A stretch of DNA of 64,000 nucleotides from Enterococcus lacertideformus. GTDB lineage: Bacteria; Bacillota; Bacilli; Lactobacillales; Enterococcaceae. The position numbers and the translations under genes were made by a program. The stretch is from positions 73,264 through 137,263 of the forward strand of contig JADAKE010000023.1 of NCBI GenBank assembly GCA_015680865.1. The letters are read 5' to 3'. Position 1 is the first letter of the stretch. Each line of letters begins with the position of its first letter. The notes under the pieces are model-generated. The model saw only the letters and a list, made by a program, of their open reading frames with translations, did not search any database and was not told the DNA's origin. Shown piece by piece: positions 1 to 8,655 of the stretch.

Positions 1-1002
1 TTCAACGACGACCATGGTTCCATCATCTAAATAAGCAACTCCTTGCTGACGCTCCGTTCCAGCTTTCACTACTAACACGTTCATATTTTCTCCTGGAATA
101 ACGACAGGTTTTACAGCATTGGCTAGCGCATTAATGTTCAGAACCGGAACATTTTGAAACTCTGATACTTTGTTTAAGTTGTAGTCATTTGTAACGATCA
201 CACCATCTAGAAGTTTTGCCAATTTGATCAATTTGCTGTCCACTTCAGTGATTTCTTCAAAATCTCCGTCATACATCTCAACGGATATTCCTTCTTCTTT
301 TTGTAACGCATTTAAAATATCTAATCCACGGCGACCACGTACTCTTTTTAGGCTATCTCCAGAATCAGCAATATATTGTAATTCATAAAGAACAAAATTA
401 GGGATCATCAAAGTTCCTTCTAAAAAGCCTGTTTTCGTGATGTCATAGATTCGTCCATCAATGATAACACTTGTATCTAGTATTTTATATTTATGAAAAT
501 TTTCTCCTAGTTTTCGATCAAGTAATTGACTTTCTATTTGGCTAGGCGTTTCTTGTTCCACTTTTTTATTTCGTGGACCAAAGATTTTTTTCCATTCCTC
601 AATTCGAGTGGTGCCCATCCTTAAACCTAAATAACCTAAGATAACCATCAATAAAATTGGTAAAACACTATTTACAAAAGGAATCTTTAAATTATATAAC
701 GGTGTTGAAATAACCACGCCTAAAGTTAAACCGATAATACCGCCGATTGCGCCAAACAGTAGATAAGTCAAACTGACTTCGCTTAATTTTTCTTCAATTT
801 GCTTGATAACAGCTGAAATATGGTTTGCCAATAGTAAAGACAATAGAAAAAAAATAAGTGCACCTAATAGACTATTGGTAAATGTATTATTCAGCCATCC
901 ATTTGATTGCTGACAGATTGTCTGCCAAGCTGTTGGTAAAAAAGAAATACCTATGCTTGCCCCGACAATGATCATCAACAGAGTGATGACACGTTTTTGC
1001 AT
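1..1002 (-). CDS. PIN/TRAM-domain membrane protein (YacL family), 3' end outside window
   Basis: This minus-strand gene is open from an ATG at 1000-1002 to the window edge (334 codons seen) and sits behind a GGAGGAAAG ribosome binding site. The N-terminus has about four hydrophobic segments (residues 1-125), the first reading ITLLMIIVGASIGISFL. A PIN-like nuclease fold follows from about residue 175, with acidic residues at LDTSVIIDGRIYD, ELQYIADSGD and VTNDYNLNKV. The visible end (GENMNVLVVKAGTERQQGVAYLDDG) is the start of a TRAM RNA-binding domain. It lies 26 bp downstream of radA in the same direction, the usual Firmicute neighbourhood. The PIN fold implies a metal-dependent ribonuclease held at the membrane; the substrate is unknown. 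Confidence 0.9.
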   Translation of the reverse strand, partial: MQKRVITLLMIIVGASIGISFLPTAWQTICQQSNGWLNNTFTNSLLGALIFFLLSLLLANHISAVIKQIEEKLSEVSLTYLLFGAIGGIIGLTLGVVISTPLYNLKIPFVNSVLPILLMVILGYLGLRMGTTRIEEWKKIFGPRNKKVEQETPSQIESQLLDRKLGENFHKYKILDTSVIIDGRIYDITKTGFLEGTLMIPNFVLYELQYIADSGDSLKRVRGRRGLDILNALQKEEGISVEMYDGDFEEITEVDSKLIKLAKLLDGVIVTNDYNLNKVSEFQNVPVLNINALANAVKPVVIPGENMNVLVVKAGTERQQGVAYLDDGTMVVVE

Positions 1003-1027
1003 ACTCTTTCCTCCATTTTTCTATTTT

Positions 1028-2398
1028 TTAGCGAAAAACTCGCTTTAACGTTTCAGCTAAGGTTGCTACTCCCACAACTTCAATGCCTTTTGGAGGATTC
1101 CACCCACCTAAATTATTTTTTGGCAAGTATACTTTTGTGAATCCCAGTTTCTGCAATTCTTTCACCCGTTGTTCAATATGACTGACCCGTCTAATTTCAC
1201 CTGTCAATCCAATCTCACCGATAAAACATTCAGTTGGTTGTGTTCCCTTTTCTTTATAGCTTGAAGCAATGCTGATCGCAATTGCTAAATCAATCGCTGG
1301 CTCATTTAATTTTACCCCACCTGCTGCTTTTAAGTAAGCATCTTGATTTTGTAAAAGTAAACCTGCTCGTTTTTCTAATACAGCCATAATCAACGAGACA
1401 CGATTAAAATCAAGTCCTGTAGTCGTTCGTTTTGCATTTCCAAACATCGTTGGCGTCACAAGGGCTTGGATCTCTAACAAAATCGGACGGGTACCTTCCA
1501 TTGCCACCACGATGGCTGAACCAGTCGCCCCATCTAAACGTTCTTCTAAGAAGACTTGTGAAGGATTCGCTACTTCTTCTAATCCGTGCTCATGCATCTC
1601 AAAAATACCAATTTCATTTGTTGAACCAAAGCGATTTTTCACTGCTCTTAAAATACGAAAACTATGGTGTTGTTCCCCTTCAAAATACAAAACCGTATCA
1701 ACCATATGTTCAAGCATTCGCGAGCCTGCAATCGATCCTTCTTTTGTCACATGTCCCACGATAAAAATCGCAATTCCATTAGTTTTAGCTATTTTTAATA
1801 ACTCAGCAGTCGTCTCTCGAACCTGGCTGACACTACCTGCTACGCTAGTAATTTCGGGTTGCGTCATTGTTTGAATCGAGTCAATAATAACGTAATCTGG
1901 AGCTATTTGTTCGATTGCCCGACTGATTTCATTCATGTCCGTTTCAGCATACAAATAAAATTCGGTGTTGATTGATCCTAATCGTTCCGCTCGTAATTTA
2001 ATTTGCTCTGCACTTTCTTCGCCAGACACGTAGAGTACTTTCCCACCAACGTCAGCTAATTGTTGTGAGACTTGTAAAAGAAGTGTCGATTTACCAATAC
2101 CAGGATCACCACCGATCAAGATCATTGAGCCAGGCACAACGCCACCACCTAGTACACGATTCAATTCGGTTAATTTTGTTTGTACACGAGGTTCTTTTTT
2201 GGGAATAACTTCTGCGATTTTCGTTGGTTTCGCCTTTTCTCCAGTTAAACTCGTTCTTGTTCTTCTATCATTTGTATCTGGTTCTATTTCTTCTACCATT
2301 GTGTTCCATTTTCCGCAATTTGGACAACGACCTAAAAACTTAGGCGAAACATAGCCACAATTTTGGCAAACAAATTGGACTTTCGCTTTTTTTGCCAT
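1028..2398 (-). CDS. radA: DNA repair protein RadA
   Basis: RadA is a RecA-like ATPase that promotes branch migration of recombination intermediates. The protein has 456 residues, the usual length. It begins with a four-cysteine zinc finger (CQNCG, CPNCG, residues 11-31). A Walker A motif [10 protein letters not shown] follows near residue 96, then the RadA-specific KNRFG motif near residue 253 and a C-terminal Lon-protease-like domain from about residue 290. The ATG follows a GGAGG site. It lies between the dUTPase-like gene and the PIN/TRAM gene, all on the minus strand, so the three probably form one operon. No damage is seen. Confidence 0.97.
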   Translation of the reverse strand: MAKKAKVQFVCQNCGYVSPKFLGRCPNCGKWNTMVEEIEPDTNDRRTRTSLTGEKAKPTKIAEVIPKKEPRVQTKLTELNRVLGGGVVPGSMILIGGDPGIGKSTLLLQVSQQLADVGGKVLYVSGEESAEQIKLRAERLGSINTEFYLYAETDMNEISRAIEQIAPDYVIIDSIQTMTQPEITSVAGSVSQVRETTAELLKIAKTNGIAIFIVGHVTKEGSIAGSRMLEHMVDTVLYFEGEQHHSFRILRAVKNRFGSTNEIGIFEMHEHGLEEVANPSQVFLEERLDGATGSAIVVAMEGTRPILLEIQALVTPTMFGNAKRTTTGLDFNRVSLIMAVLEKRAGLLLQNQDAYLKAAGGVKLNEPAIDLAIAISIASSYKEKGTQPTECFIGEIGLTGEIRRVSHIEQRVKELQKLGFTKVYLPKNNLGGWNPPKGIEVVGVATLAETLKRVFR

Positions 2399-2450
2399 TG
2401 TCTCGCCTCCTTTAAGTTATAATTTTCAAGTTAAATGAATCATAAACTTA

Positions 2451-2978
2451 TTAATTTGATGAACCAAAGCCACCTTTGCGCTCATGTACTGTTTGATCCT
2501 GATCAGCTTTTAAAAATGGTAAGAAAATCCCTTGTCCGATTCGTTCTCCTTTTTTGATAACTACGTCTTTAAAACCAAAATTTGTAAATTGAAACATGAT
2601 GTGACCTTCATTTGCATCATTATTATAATAATCACTATCAATCACACCTACTCCGTTACTTAAAACTAAAAAACGCTTCAACGGATTACTTGAACGATTG
2701 GCTAACTGTAAAAATTCATCTTCTCCCATATATGCTTTGATCCCAGTAGGAACAAGAACTGGTTTTAGTTTCTTTTCTTCAACGGATATTGTCTCATTTT
2801 TTAGGACTTCTGTCATAGCAGCCATTCCGTGTTTTAACCCAGCCTTCCAAATACTCGGAATAACAATATCTTCTGCCGCCTCAAAATCATACCCAGCCGC
2901 ATGATGAGTTGCTCGTTGAGGTAATTGTATCTTTTGTTGTGTATACGTTGAAATAACTTCAAATCCTCTTTTTCTCAC
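2451..2978 (-). CDS. dut: dUTP diphosphatase-like protein
   Basis: Trimeric dUTPases hydrolyse dUTP to dUMP and keep uracil out of DNA. The family motifs are present: AGYDFEA near the N-terminus, NRSSNPLKR, GVIDSDYYNN with the catalytic Asp, GERIGQGIF, and a glycine-rich C-terminal tail ERKGGFGSSN. I place the start at the GTG at 2976-2978 (RKRGFEVIS...) because GGAGGA lies 5 bases upstream. A longer frame from a TTG at 2991-2993 would put that Shine-Dalgarno inside the coding sequence. Length is about 175 residues, longer than the roughly 145 of E. coli Dut, with extra residues around positions 50-75, as in enterococcal homologues. It is the first gene of the dut-radA-PIN cluster. Confidence 0.88.
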   Translation of the reverse strand: MRKRGFEVISTYTQQKIQLPQRATHHAAGYDFEAAEDIVIPSIWKAGLKHGMAAMTEVLKNETISVEEKKLKPVLVPTGIKAYMGEDEFLQLANRSSNPLKRFLVLSNGVGVIDSDYYNNDANEGHIMFQFTNFGFKDVVIKKGERIGQGIFLPFLKADQDQTVHERKGGFGSSN

Positions 2979-3181
2979 CGAATTTCCTCCCAAAATAGAC
3001 TATATTTATTTTACCATATTCATGATACCAAAAGGACGACTTAAAAAATTCTTCATTAATTTATGTTAAGATGAATAAAATACTGCTGTAATAAAAAAAT
3101 AAATTTTATACATGACTTTATGGAGTAAAACAAGTAGAATAGAACGAAATCAATCCATGTATTTATTAGTCGAGGTGTCAC

Positions 3182-3988
3182 ATGAGAAAAGAAATTACAA
3201 CAGCCAAAAGAATTGTTATTAAAGTAGGAACGAGTACATTAATCTATCCTACTTGCAACATCAACTTAGCAGCAATTGATCAACTTGCTTTTGTCTTATC
3301 TGATCTCCGTAATCGAGGAAAAGAAGTCGTCTTAGTATCATCTGGAGCCGTAGGCATGGGCATGCATAAAATGAAACACACAAAACAACCATCAACTATA
3401 CCAGAACAACAAGCCATTGCGGCGATCGGTCAAGCTGAATTAATGAATATATATAATCAATGTTTTAATGTATATAACCAACAAACTGCTCAGATCCTTG
3501 TTACTCGAGATGTCATTGATTTCCCTCAAAGCCGAATCAATGTGATCAATACACTTGAACAATTATTAGCTATGAAAACAATACCGATAGTTAATGAAAA
3601 CGACACAGTCGCGATTGATGAGCTTGATCATTCCACCAAATTTGGTGATAATGATCAATTATCCGCAATCGTTACTGAGTTAATCTCAGCTGATTTATTA
3701 ATTATTTTATCTGACATTGACGGGTTTTATTCTGCTAATCCTGCCACCAATCCAGAAGCAACGATGTATCAAACTGTCACAATGATTGACGAGAAACTTA
3801 TGGCACAAGCAGGAGGAGCTGGCAGCACTTTGGGTACTGGCGGTATGTATAGTAAACTGCAGGCTGCTTTGCGGATCTTTGAGGCAGATCGCGCAATGAT
3901 CTTAGCCAATGGAAGTGATCCCACCGTTATTTTTAACATTTTAAATGGAGAAGAAATCGGTACATTATTTAAGGAGGAAAAGGTATGA
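3182..3988 (+). CDS. proB: Glutamate 5-kinase
   Basis: ProB phosphorylates glutamate with ATP, the first step of proline synthesis. The 268-residue protein is an amino-acid kinase domain only (IVIKVGTSTL, VSSGAVGMGM, NENDTVA, FGDNDQLSA, GTGGMYSKL). The C-terminal PUA domain of E. coli ProB (367 residues) is absent, as in other lactic acid bacteria. A weak GAGGTG site precedes the ATG. The stop overlaps the start of proA in an ATGA (3985-3988), so the two are translationally coupled. Confidence 0.96.
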   Translation: MRKEITTAKRIVIKVGTSTLIYPTCNINLAAIDQLAFVLSDLRNRGKEVVLVSSGAVGMGMHKMKHTKQPSTIPEQQAIAAIGQAELMNIYNQCFNVYNQQTAQILVTRDVIDFPQSRINVINTLEQLLAMKTIPIVNENDTVAIDELDHSTKFGDNDQLSAIVTELISADLLIILSDIDGFYSANPATNPEATMYQTVTMIDEKLMAQAGGAGSTLGTGGMYSKLQAALRIFEADRAMILANGSDPTVIFNILNGEEIGTLFKEEKV

Positions 3989-5229
3989 CGAATTTAATCC
4001 AACTTGGAAAAAATGCAAAACGCTCGGCACAAACCCTTGCTTTGATGGAAACAGTGCAAAAAAATGACCTACTAAACCAAATGGCATTAACTCTTAAAAA
4101 AAATCAAGGAGCCATACTTGAAGCAAACCAAAAAGATTTAGACCAAGCGATTGAAATCAACATGAGTGAAGCAATGCAAGACCGTTTACGTTTAACACCT
4201 GAACGGATTCACGAGATGGCAGAAGAAATAAATAAAATTGCTCGATTAGATGATCCAATCGGAAAAGTAGAACAGATGTGGAAAAATGCAGATGGCTTAC
4301 TTATAGGAAAAAAACGTGTTCCTCTTGGTGTGATCGGAATCATTTATGAATCCAGACCGAATGTTACGACCGATGCAGCTAGCTTAGCTTTCAAATCAGG
4401 CAATGCGGTTATTTTAAGAGGTGGAAAAGATGCCTTCTTTTCAAATCAGTTGCTTGTCACTTTACTTCAGGAGACATTAATAAGTGCTGGGTTATCTCCT
4501 CATGCTATCCAATTCGTGGATGATACTTCTCATGAGACAGCTACGCAATTAATGAAACTAACAACCTATCTAGATGTTTTGATCCCTCGTGGAGGAGCAA
4601 AACTGATCCAGCGCGTAAAAGAACAAGCTACTGTGCCTATCATTGAAACAGGAACAGGCAATAACCATGTCTATGTAGATAAAGATGCACAGTTAACAAT
4701 GGCTGTTGATATTATCGTGAACGCTAAAGCTTCGCGTCCTTCTGTTTGTAATGCAGCTGAAACTTTACTCATACATTCAGAGATTGCGCCTTTTTTTTTA
4801 CCAGTTATCGAAAAAGCACTCGTTGATCAAGGTGTCACGCTGCATGCAGATGCACGTGCGATGGAATATCTAGAAACTGCCGCACTCGCAGATGAAACAG
4901 ACTGGGATACTGAATATTTAGATTATATCTTAGCTGTGAAAGTTGTTGATTCGTTGAACGAAGCCATTGCCCATATCAATCAACACAATACGAAGCATTC
5001 TGAAGCCATCGTTACCGATAGCTATCAAGCAAGCCAACGATTTTTAAATGAAGTAGATGCTGCTGCTGTTTATGTGAACGCCTCTACTCGCTTCACTGAT
5101 GGCGCTGTTTTTGGATTTGGTGCAGAAATTGGCATTTCTACTCAAAAATTACATGCACGTGGTCCGATGGGGCTAAATGAATTGACCTCAACCAAATATA
5201 TCATTTATGGAGAAGGTCAAACCCGATAA
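3985..5229 (+). CDS. proA: Gamma-glutamyl phosphate reductase
   Basis: ProA reduces gamma-glutamyl phosphate to glutamate-5-semialdehyde with NADPH. The 414-residue length and the aldehyde-dehydrogenase-like features (GVIGIIYESRPNVT, GNAVILRGGKDA, the nucleophile region SRPSVCNAAETLL, C-terminal ARGPMGLNELTS) match the family. An AAGGAGGAAAAGGT site lies at the end of proB just before the ATG. It is the second gene of a two-gene proline operon and looks intact. Confidence 0.97.
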   Translation: MTNLIQLGKNAKRSAQTLALMETVQKNDLLNQMALTLKKNQGAILEANQKDLDQAIEINMSEAMQDRLRLTPERIHEMAEEINKIARLDDPIGKVEQMWKNADGLLIGKKRVPLGVIGIIYESRPNVTTDAASLAFKSGNAVILRGGKDAFFSNQLLVTLLQETLISAGLSPHAIQFVDDTSHETATQLMKLTTYLDVLIPRGGAKLIQRVKEQATVPIIETGTGNNHVYVDKDAQLTMAVDIIVNAKASRPSVCNAAETLLIHSEIAPFFLPVIEKALVDQGVTLHADARAMEYLETAALADETDWDTEYLDYILAVKVVDSLNEAIAHINQHNTKHSEAIVTDSYQASQRFLNEVDAAAVYVNASTRFTDGAVFGFGAEIGISTQKLHARGPMGLNELTSTKYIIYGEGQTR

Positions 5230-5230
5230 A

Positions 5231-5248
5231 ATGTTTCACACGAAACAT
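5231..5248. other. Perfect palindrome resembling a ParB-binding parS site
   Basis: Directly after the proA stop is ATGTTTC-ACAC-GAAACAT, a perfect 7-bp inverted repeat. Its core TGTTTCACACGAAACA (5232-5247) differs from the canonical parS TGTTTCACGTGAAACA only at the two central bases. It could also be part of the proBA transcript end, because a second AT-rich hairpin (CTTCAAAATAAAA with TTTTATTTTGAAAAG) lies just downstream at about 5255-5306. Neither hairpin has a clear U-tract. Confidence 0.35.
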
Positions 5249-5329
5249 TTATAGGCTTCAAAATAAAATAGAGCAAAATTTTTCTTTATTTTTTATTTTG
5301 AAAAGTTTTCTCGTTAGAAAGGTCCTACT

Positions 5330-5668
5330 ATGCTCGAAATTTCAACCATATTTTTTGTCTATTTAATCTCTTTGAATTTAGCTTCTTTTTTAGGTGGCGC
5401 TTTTAGCGATTTTCTTTCAATTACAAAGAAGGAGCCATGTTACCCAAAAAAATGGCAAAATCAACTCCAAAAAATGGAGCTGAAAGGGATCGTAAGAAGG
5501 TTACACGTAAGTTATATGATTGCTCTAAGTATTTTGGCAATTATCAACTATAATCTAGCCTTTCAACACTCGATTGCCTATACTATCACTTTATTGATTG
5601 CTGGTATCTTTCATCTTTCGTACAAGTACCAATTGAATAAAGATCATTTAACAAAAAAATTCAATTAA
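5330..5668 (+). CDS. Small membrane protein, function unknown
   Basis: A 112-residue protein with three hydrophobic segments (about residues 3-22, 58-75 and 80-97) separated by a short basic stretch (KKEPCYPKKWQNQLQKM). A GAAAGG site precedes the ATG. It follows proA by 100 bp and ends before a strong hairpin. I do not recognise the family. The topology resembles small integral membrane proteins of unknown role. Confidence 0.6.
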   Translation: MLEISTIFFVYLISLNLASFLGGAFSDFLSITKKEPCYPKKWQNQLQKMELKGIVRRLHVSYMIALSILAIINYNLAFQHSIAYTITLLIAGIFHLSYKYQLNKDHLTKKFN

Positions 5669-5693
5669 AAAAGAACAAAAAGCCTAGCAACTT

Positions 5694-5758
5694 AAAAATC
5701 CCCTATTCACAAAACAAACGAAAATTTCGTTAACGTTCATGAATAGGTGGGATTTTAT
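5694..5758 (+). terminator. Bidirectional hairpin terminator
   Basis: AAAATCCCCTATTCA pairs with TGAATAGGTGGGATTTTA with one bulged base. A second palindrome, ACGAAAATTTCGT, sits in the loop. It separates the plus-strand small membrane gene from the minus-strand gene at 5817-6125 and could serve both. Confidence 0.7.
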
Positions 5759-5816
5759 TATTAGCACATTTTTTCTAAAAAACAAAGAGAAATATTCTAT
5801 TTATGAATATACTTTT

Positions 5817-6125
5817 TTATTCTTCCACCTGCTCATTCTTCGCCAAAAGCGAAAAGCCGTCAAATGTTTCGCCATCGTAATAACGTAGTAATTCTTCAGT
5901 AGATAAATTCATCGTCTTTTCTTCTTCTGCATCTGGAAGTAATAGCTCTTGATAAGTTTGGTACATCTCCGCTAACTTTTGTTGCATGATTTTTCTTGAT
6001 GCCCCACTTGCATTGATGATAGGCAATTCTTTTAGATAACCAGTGTACATAGGACGTTCATCAACCAATTCGATAGGAAGTTCAACTAATGTGATACCCA
6101 CTTCTTTAAAATAGTCCTCTATCAT
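5817..6125 (-). CDS. Conserved-looking acidic hypothetical protein
   Basis: A 102-residue acidic protein with no membrane segment and no motif that I recognise. An AGGAAAAAT Shine-Dalgarno sits just upstream of the ATG at 6123-6125, and codon use matches its neighbours, so it is probably a real gene. The composition (many Glu, a helical YQTYQELLLPDAEEEK stretch) suggests a small soluble helical protein. It is transcribed towards the terminator at 5694-5758. Confidence 0.6.
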   Translation of the reverse strand: MIEDYFKEVGITLVELPIELVDERPMYTGYLKELPIINASGASRKIMQQKLAEMYQTYQELLLPDAEEEKTMNLSTEELLRYYDGETFDGFSLLAKNEQVEE

Positions 6126-6182
6126 TATTTTTCCTCACTTTTTTCCTTCACTTATCTTTCATCATAGCATATCTTACGAAGA

Positions 6183-6221
6183 ATTGATTTGTTTCATTGA
6201 TTTGTTTCATTGATTTGTTTC
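6183..6221. repeat. Three perfect 13-bp tandem repeats
   Basis: ATTGATTTGTTTC occurs three times head to tail. It lies about 60 bp upstream of the minus-strand gene 5817-6125, so it may overlap that gene's promoter region. A 13-bp unit would frameshift any coding sequence it expanded in; here it is non-coding. Confidence 0.9.
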
Positions 6222-6727
6222 ATCGTATACTCTACTCGCAATATTGTCCCTTTCAAGTAGACAGTTAAAAAATGATACGATTCAGAAACCGAGAAATTCC
6301 TATTGTTTATACATCTTACTTTTTAAACACATTCAAAGACTCTCGAATAGCAATAGTTACTTAGCCGTCTCTTTCCCTATAAGCAATCTTCCTCATATCG
6401 GCAAATCCAATTAGAAATACTTTTTAGCCACACTGTTCACGACCTAGTATCCATCAAACACTTCTAAAATGACTTGAAATTTTTTTACGGAAAGCATACT
6501 TCTTTTATATGTACAAAAACTCCCTGCAAAGTAGATTGGGAAATTTATTTTTCCTCTTCTATCTTATAGAGAGCACACTCCATGCCAGATATAAGGCTTT
6601 TTCATTTTACTTATCTTCATCTGTCACAAAATAATTCCGAGGGTTGCACTATGGCATTACCATAATTACAACAAACTAAAAAACATAGCTTTCACTTAGT
6701 TTTTCACCAATAACTCTTGCAATAAAA
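6222..6727. other. Non-coding stretch without recognisable gene
   Basis: About 500 bp of AT-rich sequence with stops in all frames. I see no convincing gene, RNA or promoter. It probably holds decayed sequence. The end nearest the SDR gene passes into the dispersed palindromic repeat described at 6728. Confidence 0.6.
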
Positions 6728-6835
6728 ATGGTGTACACAAGCTAACTCTTCAGTAATAAGTCAAAACCAGAAAAAATGAAAAAGCCATTTTCTCTGCCGT
6801 TTCCTTACTACTCAGAGTTAAACATCTTTCTCAAA
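6728..6835. repeat. Dispersed palindromic repeat, degenerate copy 1
   Basis: ATGGTGTACACAAGCT, then CTCTTCAGTAATAAGTC, AAAACCAGAAAAAAT, AAAGCCATTTTCTCT and a TTCCTTACTACT tail, align in order with the two adjacent copies at 34000-34250 (ACGGTGTTCACAGCATTGC, CTTCTGCGGAATTAAG, AAAAAT, GAGAAGCTGTTTTC). It lies immediately at the 3' end of the SDR gene. Identity is partial but the order of blocks is kept. Confidence 0.6.
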
Positions 6836-6842
6836 ATCTCTG

Positions 6843-7688
6843 TTATTTCAATAATTCTTTTAATCCTTCTGGTAAAGAGACAAGTGGTTTACCTAAAGCT
6901 TCTTCAAAATCTTTGGAAGAAACATCCAATTGATGATTTTTTATATCTCTTTGGATAGCTATTAACATCTGAATGCCAGATTTAGGAATACCTTCCTGCT
7001 CAAGAATTTTCATAAAAGTTTGTTCAGTTGTAGAAACAATTTCGATAGATGATCCAGTAACTTCCTTCAACGCTTTAGCTAACTCTTTATAGGTTACTGG
7101 TTTTCCTGACAACTCAAGAATTTCTGGGAAATCTGCACCTGCTAAAGCCTTAGCCGCAACTTCTGCATATTCTCGTTTTAAAGCCCAGCCTGTTTTCCCT
7201 TCTCCTGCCGAGTAAACAAATTGACCACTTTTTAATGCACGATGAATCAACGGTAATTCATTTTCCAAATACCAATTATTACGTAAAAAAGTATGATGAA
7301 TACCAGATGATTTGATGATTTTCTCTGTAAACTGATGATCAGGTGCTAATACACTTGTTGAGTGTTCTACATCGGCAAAACTAGTATAAGCAATATAAGA
7401 CACGCCACTTTCTTTTGCAGCAGTTACGACATTTCTATGTTCTGCTTGACGATTTCCAGGTACTCCTGAAATGAACAATAACCGATCAATCCCTTTTAGC
7501 GCCTGCTTCATCGCAGATAAATCAGCATAATCACCAATACGGACATTCCACCCTTCTTCACTGAATGCTCTTCCCTTTTCCGGAGTGCGTACTAGAACGT
7601 AGATTTCATCCTGAGAAACCAGTTCTTTTAAATATTGTTGGGCATATTTACCAAAGCCACCCGTTGCTCCTTTAATCAAATAAGTCAT
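6843..7688 (-). CDS. NAD(P)H-binding SDR-family oxidoreductase (NmrA/QorB-like)
   Basis: An atypical short-chain dehydrogenase of the NmrA/azoreductase type. It has an N-terminal Rossmann motif (YLIKGATGGFGKYAQQYL), an ISGVPGN segment after the third strand, an AYTSFAD segment and an LRNNWYLEN motif typical of quinone oxidoreductase-like members. The start is the ATG at 7686-7688 because AAAGGAG lies 8 bases upstream; an in-frame GTG at 7695-7697 overlaps that site. The full length of about 281 residues is normal. It is divergent from the Rrf2-type regulator gene at 7816, which probably controls it in response to electrophiles, disulfide stress or quinones. The substrate is not known. Confidence 0.85.
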   Translation of the reverse strand: MTYLIKGATGGFGKYAQQYLKELVSQDEIYVLVRTPEKGRAFSEEGWNVRIGDYADLSAMKQALKGIDRLLFISGVPGNRQAEHRNVVTAAKESGVSYIAYTSFADVEHSTSVLAPDHQFTEKIIKSSGIHHTFLRNNWYLENELPLIHRALKSGQFVYSAGEGKTGWALKREYAEVAAKALAGADFPEILELSGKPVTYKELAKALKEVTGSSIEIVSTTEQTFMKILEQEGIPKSGIQMLIAIQRDIKNHQLDVSSKDFEEALGKPLVSLPEGLKELLK

Positions 7689-7759
7689 TTTAACCACTCC
7701 TTTAAAAAAATGATAAAATTTATTAAAAACCAGCTATGTACATTTATAAGTAACACCCA

Positions 7760-7783
7760 TATCTTAAAGAATATGTTAAGATA
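7760..7783. promoter_or_regulatory. Candidate operator in the divergent SDR/Rrf2 promoter region
   Basis: TATCTTAA-8 bp-TTAAGATA is a perfect 8-bp inverted repeat, 32 bp upstream of the Rrf2 gene and inside the 127-bp divergent intergenic region. Size and position fit a dimeric wHTH repressor site. Confidence 0.5.
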
Positions 7784-7815
7784 AGTCAAATAGAAACCTT
7801 GAAAGGAAGATCCTC

Positions 7816-8283
7816 ATGAAATATTCTTTACAATTTAGTGATGCTATTCATATCTTAGCTTATATCGAAACCTTTCAGCATTCCAATTTGTTATCCAGCG
7901 AAATGATTGCCAAAAGTATTGGAACAAGCGCAGCCAATGTCCGCAAAATTATGAGTCAACTAAAAAAATCAGGACTGATCATTACCAAAATTGGTAAAGC
8001 TGCTCCTTCACTTGCAAAAGAGCCTGCAAAAATCACACTTTTTGATATTTATAAAAGTATTGAAGGAAATACAAATCTGATTCAAGTTGATCCTAAAACC
8101 AATCCAAATTGTGTCATTGGAGGAAATATCCAGGAAGCGTTAACAGAAAGCTACTCGAAACTTCAGCAAAAAGTAGAACAAGAAATGACCCAAATCACTT
8201 TAGATGCCCTACTTCACAATATTGCTATATTAGAGAAAGAAAAACGTCCTGACAACCAAACACTTATGGGAAAATTTTTATAA
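7816..8283 (+). CDS. Rrf2-family transcriptional regulator
   Basis: A 155-residue winged-helix protein. Residues 1-60 hold the Rrf2 HTH (FSDAIHILAYIETF, SAANVRKIMSQLKKSGLI). Residues 85-105 hold a dimerisation helix entry with a single cysteine (TNPNCVIGGNI) instead of the three cysteines of Fe-S Rrf2 proteins, so a YwnA/YwgB-type thiol or ligand sensor is more likely than an iron-sulfur sensor. A GAAAGGAAG site precedes the ATG. It is divergent from the SDR oxidoreductase, the likely target. Confidence 0.85.
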   Translation: MKYSLQFSDAIHILAYIETFQHSNLLSSEMIAKSIGTSAANVRKIMSQLKKSGLIITKIGKAAPSLAKEPAKITLFDIYKSIEGNTNLIQVDPKTNPNCVIGGNIQEALTESYSKLQQKVEQEMTQITLDALLHNIAILEKEKRPDNQTLMGKFL

Positions 8284-8545
8284 ATACAAAACGATTAACT
8301 ATTTTTCTTTCCAATTAAACACGCATTTATTAAATAACAATCTTACTAAAACAGGATACTATCTTTCATCTTTTTTCATTAAACTTTTAAAGGGAAAAAT
8401 ATTTTTTGTAACTATAATAGATTTAGTATATTCCTATTTCTAAAAAAATAGGTAAGTGAGTTTAAATTTATTGAAAAGAATTGACCAAAATATTCACTAA
8501 CATAGTCACTTATAAATCAATAATTACGAGCAACGTCCACACTTA

Positions 8546-8603
8546 GAGTATGAAACCAACACCTATGAGGGGCATGCCCTTCATAGGTGTTGGTTTCATG
8601 CTC
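8546..8603 (+). terminator. 58-bp long hairpin, structured-repeat copy A
   Basis: Two 29-nt arms fold with only two G-U wobbles. The centre is TGAGGGGCATGCCCTTCA and CTCTTTTAAAA follows on the plus strand, so it can end transcription downstream of the Rrf2 gene. The same 58-bp design recurs at 13189-13246 with five base-pair replacements. The 260 bp between the Rrf2 stop and this hairpin hold only a small CCTATTT/AAATAGG hairpin. Confidence 0.75.
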
Positions 8604-8655
8604 TTTTAAAATAAACTATCTCACCAAAGAAAATAGTTCCTGTACAAAAATAAAA

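Noticed and set aside
1432..1874. Plus-strand frames within radA
   Set aside because: They are antisense shadows of the radA coding sequence.
6183..6221. Possible CRISPR array
   Set aside because: The units are 13 bp, directly adjacent and without spacers, and no cas genes are present.
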